The notes beneath the pieces are model-generated. The model was not told where the DNA came from and made no database searches. It saw only the letters and a list, made by a program, of their open reading frames with translations. From positions 18,813 through 82,812 of the forward strand of contig CANPZE010000006.1 in assembly GCA_947589315.1 (NCBI GenBank): a stretch of 64,000 bases of DNA. Reading direction: 5' to 3'. A program made the translations under genes and the position numbers. This document shows positions 59,781-64,000 of the stretch, in pieces (positions within the stretch are counted from its first letter, which is position 1; each line of letters starts with the position of its first letter). The DNA is from an uncultured Lachnospiraceae bacterium (GTDB lineage: Bacteria; Bacillota; Clostridia; Lachnospirales; Lachnospiraceae).

Positions 59781-61544
59781 ATGACTCAGGGTAAGGAGCT
59801 TCAGGATCAATACGGACAGAAGCAGACACTGGGGAAGGTTCTGCGTTATATTAGAAAATACCTTGTTTTGGTGATATTTTCCCTGATCCTGGCCGTGGTA
59901 ACAGTGGCGTCTACGCTGTATCTGCCGGTGCTGACCGGAGATGCAGTGGATCTGATGGTTGGGAAGGGAAATGTAGATTTTAGCGGGGTATGGGTACTGG
60001 GGCGGAAAATGATTATTGTCCTGGCGGTCACCGGTATCTCCCAATGGCTGATGAACATCTGTAATAATCACATTACCTATCGGGTGGTGCAGGACATCAG
60101 GAGGGATGTTATGGAACGGCTCCAGATACTGCCTCTGAAGTATCTGGACAGCCATCCCTCGGGGGATATTGTGAGCCGTGTCATCGCAGACGTAGATCAG
60201 TTTGCAGATGGCCTGTTGCTAGGTTTTACCCAGGCATTTACCGGAGCCATGATGATATTGGGAACTCTGTTCTTTATGCTGGGGATCAATGTGTGGATTA
60301 CATTGGTTGTGGTATTGATCACCCCTCTGTCCTTTTTTGTGGCCAGCTTTATTGCCCGGAGAACATATGCCATGTTCCAGCTCCAGTCCCGTACCCGGGG
60401 GGAGCAGACGGCTTTTTTAGAGGAAATGGTGGAGAACCAGAGAGTAGTCCAGGCATATGGACATGAAAAAGAGGCTCTGGAGAAATTTGACGAGATGAAC
60501 CGCCGGCTGGAGAAATATTCTCTCCGGGCTACCTTTTTTTCATCTACTACTAATCCTGCCACCCGTTTTGTAAATAATCTGGTGTATGCGGGGGTGGGGC
60601 TTACAGGAGCTTTCTTTGCCCTGCGCGGCCACCTGACAGTAGGGATGCTGTCCGCTTTTCTGAACTATGCCAATCAGTATACGAAGCCGTTTAATGAGAT
60701 ATCCGGAGTGGTCACGGAATTACAGAATGCTATTGCCTGCGCCGCCCGGGTCTTTGCGCTGATGGAAACAGAACCGCAGATACCGGACAAGGAGGATGCC
60801 GCCCGGCTGCAGAATGTACAGGGCAATGTGGAGTTAAAACGGGTAGCGTTTTCTTATGTGCCCGATAGAAAGCTGATCACGGATTTTACTTTGTCGGTGA
60901 AGCCGGGACAGCGGGTAGCTATTGTAGGTCCTACCGGCTGTGGTAAGACGACCGTCATCAATCTGTTGATGCGGTTCTACGATGTTGACCAGGGAGTGAT
61001 CGCTGTTGACGGCAGGGATATCCGGGATATTACGAGGGAAAGTCTGCGGGGAAATATCGGCATGGTGCTGCAGGAAACCTGGCTGAAGGAGGGGACGGTC
61101 CGGGAAAATATAACGATGGGGCGTCCGGATGCCAGCGAGGAAGAAATGATAGCGGCAGCGAAGGCTTCTCATGCCCACAGCTTTATCCGCAGGCTTCCTC
61201 ACGGCTACGATACTGTGATTAAAGAGGATGGGGATAATCTGTCCCAGGGGCAGAAGCAATTGCTGTGCATTGCCCGGGTCATGCTTTGCCAGCCGCCTAT
61301 GCTGATCCTGGATGAAGCCACCTCCTCCATTGATACAAGGACAGAGCGGAAGATTCAGGAGGCCTTTTCCGAATTGATGCGGGGAAGGACTAGCTTTATT
61401 GTGGCCCACCGCTTGTCTACGATTAAAAATGCGGATATCATTTTGGTGATGAAGGATGGAAATATTATTGAACAAGGCAATCACCGGCAGCTGCTGGAGC
61501 AGAAGGGATTTTATTATACCCTTTATAACAGTCAGTTTGCATAA
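59781..61544 (+). CDS. ABC exporter half-transporter, catalytic subunit
   Basis: 587 residues. Membrane domain with about six helices (about 25-320), NBD with Walker A GPTGCGKTT, Walker B LILDEATSSID (intact Glu), H-loop IVAHRLS, but a non-canonical signature LSQGQKQL. Taken with the partner's Asp in Walker B, this puts both defects at the same composite ATP site, as expected for an asymmetric heterodimer. It is followed by the Cof phosphatase gene. Confidence 0.92.
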   Translation: MTQGKELQDQYGQKQTLGKVLRYIRKYLVLVIFSLILAVVTVASTLYLPVLTGDAVDLMVGKGNVDFSGVWVLGRKMIIVLAVTGISQWLMNICNNHITYRVVQDIRRDVMERLQILPLKYLDSHPSGDIVSRVIADVDQFADGLLLGFTQAFTGAMMILGTLFFMLGINVWITLVVVLITPLSFFVASFIARRTYAMFQLQSRTRGEQTAFLEEMVENQRVVQAYGHEKEALEKFDEMNRRLEKYSLRATFFSSTTNPATRFVNNLVYAGVGLTGAFFALRGHLTVGMLSAFLNYANQYTKPFNEISGVVTELQNAIACAARVFALMETEPQIPDKEDAARLQNVQGNVELKRVAFSYVPDRKLITDFTLSVKPGQRVAIVGPTGCGKTTVINLLMRFYDVDQGVIAVDGRDIRDITRESLRGNIGMVLQETWLKEGTVRENITMGRPDASEEEMIAAAKASHAHSFIRRLPHGYDTVIKEDGDNLSQGQKQLLCIARVMLCQPPMLILDEATSSIDTRTERKIQEAFSELMRGRTSFIVAHRLSTIKNADIILVMKDGNIIEQGNHRQLLEQKGFYYTLYNSQFA

Positions 61545-61588
61545 AAGACGCCTGTTGGAGAAAACAGAGAAGGAAGAGGAGTAAGAGA

Positions 61589-62434
61589 ATGCATAAGAAA
61601 ATGCTGGCTTTGGATCTGGACGGAACATTAACCGATTCCAGGAAAAGGATATCATCCAGGACAAAGGAGGCTCTGATGCAGATGCAGAGAGAGGGACATA
61701 CACTGGTCCTGGCTTCTGGCAGGCCCACCCAGGGGATACTTCCTCTGGCCGGAGAATTGAAGATGGAGGAATATGGAGGCTACGTATTATCGTATAATGG
61801 CGGGCGGATCATGGATTGCCGGACACAAAGCCTGATCTACCAACAGACACTGCCTATGGATATCGTGCCGGAGGTATTTCAGATGGCAGAAAAGCTGGGG
61901 ATCGGAATGTTATCCTATGAGGGAGACAGTATTATTACCGGAATGCATTACGATGAATATATGGAATTGGAGAAGAATATCAATCATCTTCCGTTGCGGC
62001 AGATTCCTAATGTGGGAGAGTATATAGATTTTCCGGTTAATAAATGCCTGGGAACGGCGGAGCCAGAGATAGCGGCTGCGGCAGAACAGGAATATCTTAA
62101 GGCATTTGGAGATCGAGCGTCTATCAGCCGCAGTGAGCCTTTTTTTGTAGAAGTGCTTCCCCTTGGGGTTAATAAGGCAACCTCTCTGGAGAGGCTATGC
62201 GGGATCACAGGGCATTCCAGAGAGGACCTGATTGCCTGCGGCGATGGGTTTAATGATGTGGATATGGTAGAATATGCAGGTCTGGGGGTCGCCATGGAAA
62301 ACGCCCAGGAGGCAGTAAAGCGGGTGGCAGATTATATTACAGCTTCTAATGATGAGGACGGAGTGGCGGAGGTTGTGTACCGGTTTATCATCCAAGAAAA
62401 TAGAACGAATGTTCGAAAAAAGATTGACAATTGA
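61589..62434 (+). CDS. Cof-type HAD-IIB family hydrolase
   Basis: 281 residues; GGAAGAGGAG upstream. HAD motif I LALDLDGTLTDSRK with nucleophile Asp, motif II LASGRPTQG, and motif III/IV around VNKATSLERLCG and ACGDGFNDVDMVEYAG. Cap type C2B. Such enzymes dephosphorylate sugar phosphates or flavin/PLP-type compounds. The pattern VNKATSLE and GDGFNDVDM are standard. It ends just before the promoter of the toxin-antitoxin-like pair. Confidence 0.92.
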   Translation: MHKKMLALDLDGTLTDSRKRISSRTKEALMQMQREGHTLVLASGRPTQGILPLAGELKMEEYGGYVLSYNGGRIMDCRTQSLIYQQTLPMDIVPEVFQMAEKLGIGMLSYEGDSIITGMHYDEYMELEKNINHLPLRQIPNVGEYIDFPVNKCLGTAEPEIAAAAEQEYLKAFGDRASISRSEPFFVEVLPLGVNKATSLERLCGITGHSREDLIACGDGFNDVDMVEYAGLGVAMENAQEAVKRVADYITASNDEDGVAEVVYRFIIQENRTNVRKKIDN

Positions 62435-62466
62435 GATTGTGTATGATATGTTTACTTATACATACA
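62424..62466 (+). promoter_or_regulatory. Promoter and candidate operator of the Panacea/GNAT pair
   Basis: TTGACA (62424-62429), 17 bases, TATGTT (62447-62452). An inverted repeat TGTATG (62440-62445) and CATACA (62461-62466), 15 bases apart, spans the -10 and presumed start, the usual place for autoregulation of a toxin-antitoxin operon. Confidence 0.6.
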
Positions 62467-62527
62467 ATATATATTGACGTGTTCTAATAGCAATAAGGAA
62501 AAGTTTTATCAGAAAGGAGGATTTATT

Positions 62528-62998
62528 ATGAGTAGAGAGATTCAGCTTGCCAATAGATTATTTCATATGTTTCAGGATAAATATCATGAAGAAGTGGATG
62601 AGATGAAGCTTCATAAACTGATGTATTTGGCGCAGAGAGAGAATCTGGTTCGGACGGATACCCCTCTTTTTGATGAAGCCTTCCGAGGATGGAAATATGG
62701 ACCGGTATTGAAAAGCGTAAGGGAGGCTTATCGGAAAGAAATCTTTCCAATAGACCATGGGGAAGAATTGTCAGAAGAAGATGAGGCGGTTCTGGAATCT
62801 GTGTTTCAAAAATATGGCGAGAAGAGTTCCTGGAGCCTTAGCAGGCTTACTCATGGGGAATATTCCTGGAATCAGTCAAGAAGAGGACTTAATGACAATG
62901 ATAATGGTGATGAGGAGATCTTATTAGATGATATCCGAAAGGATGCAGAGCGCATTCGGGTAAGAAGAAGGATGAGACGGAGATCAGATATTAAATAA
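62528..62998 (+). CDS. Panacea-domain (SocA/DUF4065) antitoxin-like protein
   Basis: 156 residues from ATG 62528, with AAAGGAGG upstream; upstream in-frame codons to 62474 lie in the leader. The core IQLANRLFHMFQDK, then EVDEMKLHKLMYLAQRENLV and FDEAFRGWKYGPVLKSVREAYR, is the Panacea/SocA-GepA domain: conserved KL-KLMY and W-YGPV. Panacea antitoxins neutralise diverse toxins directly. The C-terminus is strongly basic (RVRRRMRRRSD) and might contact DNA. The GNAT-like gene begins 14 bases later, suggesting one operon. Confidence 0.85.
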   Translation: MSREIQLANRLFHMFQDKYHEEVDEMKLHKLMYLAQRENLVRTDTPLFDEAFRGWKYGPVLKSVREAYRKEIFPIDHGEELSEEDEAVLESVFQKYGEKSSWSLSRLTHGEYSWNQSRRGLNDNDNGDEEILLDDIRKDAERIRVRRRMRRRSDIK

Positions 62999-63011
62999 TC
63001 ATGCAAGGGGT

Positions 63012-63854
63012 GTGGTCAGAATTTCTATTGAGGTGATAAAGGACAGGTTTCTTAAAGAATTTACCTTTCAGCGTCTAACAGAAGAGGAAAGCAATAAAGA
63101 GAAGATCACAGATTTTAAATGCGACAGAAATGATCTGTTGGCAAAGCATCTGATTCATTATGCCTGGAAGAAGGATCAGGACGGCGAGACGGCATATTAT
63201 CTGGTTAAGGATATTTCTGGAAAAGTGGTGTTTTACTTTTCTGTTAAATGTGGGCTGCTGTCCCAAAAGATAGAGGAAAAGTACATAAAATTGCTAGAGT
63301 TCATGACAGACAATGTTGAATCCTTTCAAGATTACGATCTCTCTATACTTGCTAAAATCGCAGAAAAACTACAAGTACCCTGTTTCAATATTATTGACAG
63401 TATCTATGCATTGCAGGATAAAGCAGAACAATATCAGGAAGATAAAAGGATATCTCAGGGTCTGGATATCATACGTGTGAATCAGACATATTCCGCTATT
63501 GAGCTGGTTCAGTTTTGTGCCAATAACAATTACAAATCATATTGGACAGAATTAGCCTATCCATTGCCTATGGGGGTTTGTGTATTTTGGTTTTTTATTG
63601 TGCCATTAGTGTTAGAGATTCAGAAGAAAATAGGTTGTCGTTATCTATATTTATTTGCAGCAGATGATACAGAGGATTTGGAGCTATGCAATTACTATAA
63701 TAACGATTTAGGCTTCAGAAAAGTGGAAGAAATTTCTGTTTTAAAGCCTAGATATGATTATACCTGTATTCCCATGTTTCAGGAGATTAATAACCTGATG
63801 AGGATGCGGGACGAGAGAATTTCTTATCTTCTTACAACATCTTCCGGACAGTGA
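63012..63854 (+). CDS. GNAT-like acetyltransferase, putative toxin partner
   Basis: 280 residues, GTG start (AAGGGG closely upstream; GTG 63030 is an alternative). The N-terminal part has FTFQRLTEEE, then DFKCDRNDLLAKHLIHYAWKKDQDGETAYYLV and GKVVFYFSVKCGLL, the beta1-beta4 pattern of GNAT proteins. The C-terminal RYLYLFAADDTEDLELCNYYNNDLGFRKVEE matches the last strands (FY-GF motif). Between them are about 110 extra residues, and no clear Q/R-x-x-G-x-G acetyl-CoA loop is visible. Next to a Panacea antitoxin, a GNAT toxin that acetylates aminoacyl-tRNA or another target is plausible. The gene is AT-richer than its surroundings, suggesting acquisition. Confidence 0.6.
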   Translation: MVRISIEVIKDRFLKEFTFQRLTEEESNKEKITDFKCDRNDLLAKHLIHYAWKKDQDGETAYYLVKDISGKVVFYFSVKCGLLSQKIEEKYIKLLEFMTDNVESFQDYDLSILAKIAEKLQVPCFNIIDSIYALQDKAEQYQEDKRISQGLDIIRVNQTYSAIELVQFCANNNYKSYWTELAYPLPMGVCVFWFFIVPLVLEIQKKIGCRYLYLFAADDTEDLELCNYYNNDLGFRKVEEISVLKPRYDYTCIPMFQEINNLMRMRDERISYLLTTSSGQ

Positions 63855-63879
63855 AATCTTCCTAATTGCAAAGCGGCCG

Positions 63880-64000
63880 TCAGATAGGAAGCCGTACTCC
63901 CTTACGCCAAAATCTCCCCCGGTAAATTAATTTCGCTGTCTGACAAGCTATATAGACTGCGGTCTGTAACAGGCGGTCAAAAATAAAACGCCACAGAAAG
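63880..64000 (-). other. Possible C-terminal coding fragment or mobile-element edge
   Basis: On the minus strand a frame of 40 codons enters from the right edge and stops at TGA (63880-63882). The peptide (FIFDRLLQTAVYIACQTAKL, then YRGRFWRKGVRLPI) and the DNA around it look like sequence I associate with the ends of conjugative elements in gut Firmicutes, but I cannot confirm this. No terminal repeat can be defined within the window. Confidence 0.25.

Noticed and set aside
1..64000. CRISPR arrays, rRNA genes, complete insertion sequences or prophage
   Set aside because: No direct-repeat/spacer pattern, no rRNA motifs, and no transposase, integrase, terminase or capsid genes could be recognised. 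The only regular repeat is the 4 x 16-bp array at 12257-12320, which has no spacers.

Overview
The window looks like chromosomal DNA of an anaerobic, spore-forming Clostridia, most probably a Lachnospiraceae (Clostridium cluster XIVa) gut bacterium. Evidence: spoVT, yabP, yabQ and spoIIE in Bacillus/Clostridium order; a monomeric [FeFe]-hydrogenase with extra FeS clusters; NifS/IscU-type FeS assembly; low-GC Gram-positive promoters (TTGACA-17-TATAAT type) and strong AGGAGG ribosome sites; a SAM-I riboswitch, a CIRCE element and a LexA-like box. The placement rests on gene content and remembered family resemblance, not on a database search. No rRNA, CRISPR array or complete insertion sequence is visible.

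Layout. 1-2.5 kb: the 5' part of a secreted glycosidase-like gene on the minus strand, then the hydrogenase. 2.6-12 kb: a conserved sporulation, division and translation block (spoVT, hup, rqcP-yabP-yabQ-divIC, spoIIE, tilS, hpt, ftsH). The spoIIE promoter has Spo0A boxes and the unusual 21-bp spacer known from Bacillus. 12-20.6 kb: mixed genes (SEC-C protein, veg, exonuclease, EamA transporter, secreted papain-like protease, DUF368/PopT, AI-2E family protein, VanZ-like protein), with a repeat-rich gap at 12.0-12.35 kb. 20.7-28.5 kb: tRNA-Val and tRNA-Met, ispF, an rRNA-type methyltransferase, gdpP-rplI-dnaB, pgi and a lone sigma factor.

28.5-43 kb: CIRCE-controlled clpB, SAM-riboswitch metK followed by cca, a GH13 enzyme, a DUF554 protein, the nifS-iscU pair, a two-gene ABC importer lacking its binding protein, and a LacI-sensor/GGDEF diguanylate cyclase. 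43-57.8 kb: uvrA (SOS-like promoter), yfbR-like, a methyltransferase, hslO, two secreted or membrane wall proteins that share a cadherin-like domain, clpC, an 'endosialidase'-type small protein, radA, a small helical protein and a THUMP methyltransferase. 58-62.4 kb: a heterodimeric ABC exporter and a Cof phosphatase. 62.4 kb to the end: a Panacea (SocA/DUF4065) plus GNAT-like gene pair that looks like a toxin-antitoxin module, followed by a piece of sequence that may mark a mobile-element edge.

Themes. Sporulation control (Spo0A, sigma-G, SpoVT, SpoIIE), stress and proteostasis (FtsH, ClpB, ClpC, Hsp33, RqcP, RadA, UvrA) and nucleotide second messengers (GdpP for c-di-AMP, GGDEF for c-di-GMP) dominate. 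The least explained items are the terminal Panacea/GNAT pair, the LacI-GGDEF fusion, the pair of cadherin-like wall proteins, the ABC importer without a binding protein and its structured leader, two coupled small ORFs, and the repeat/hairpin gap near 12.1 kb.
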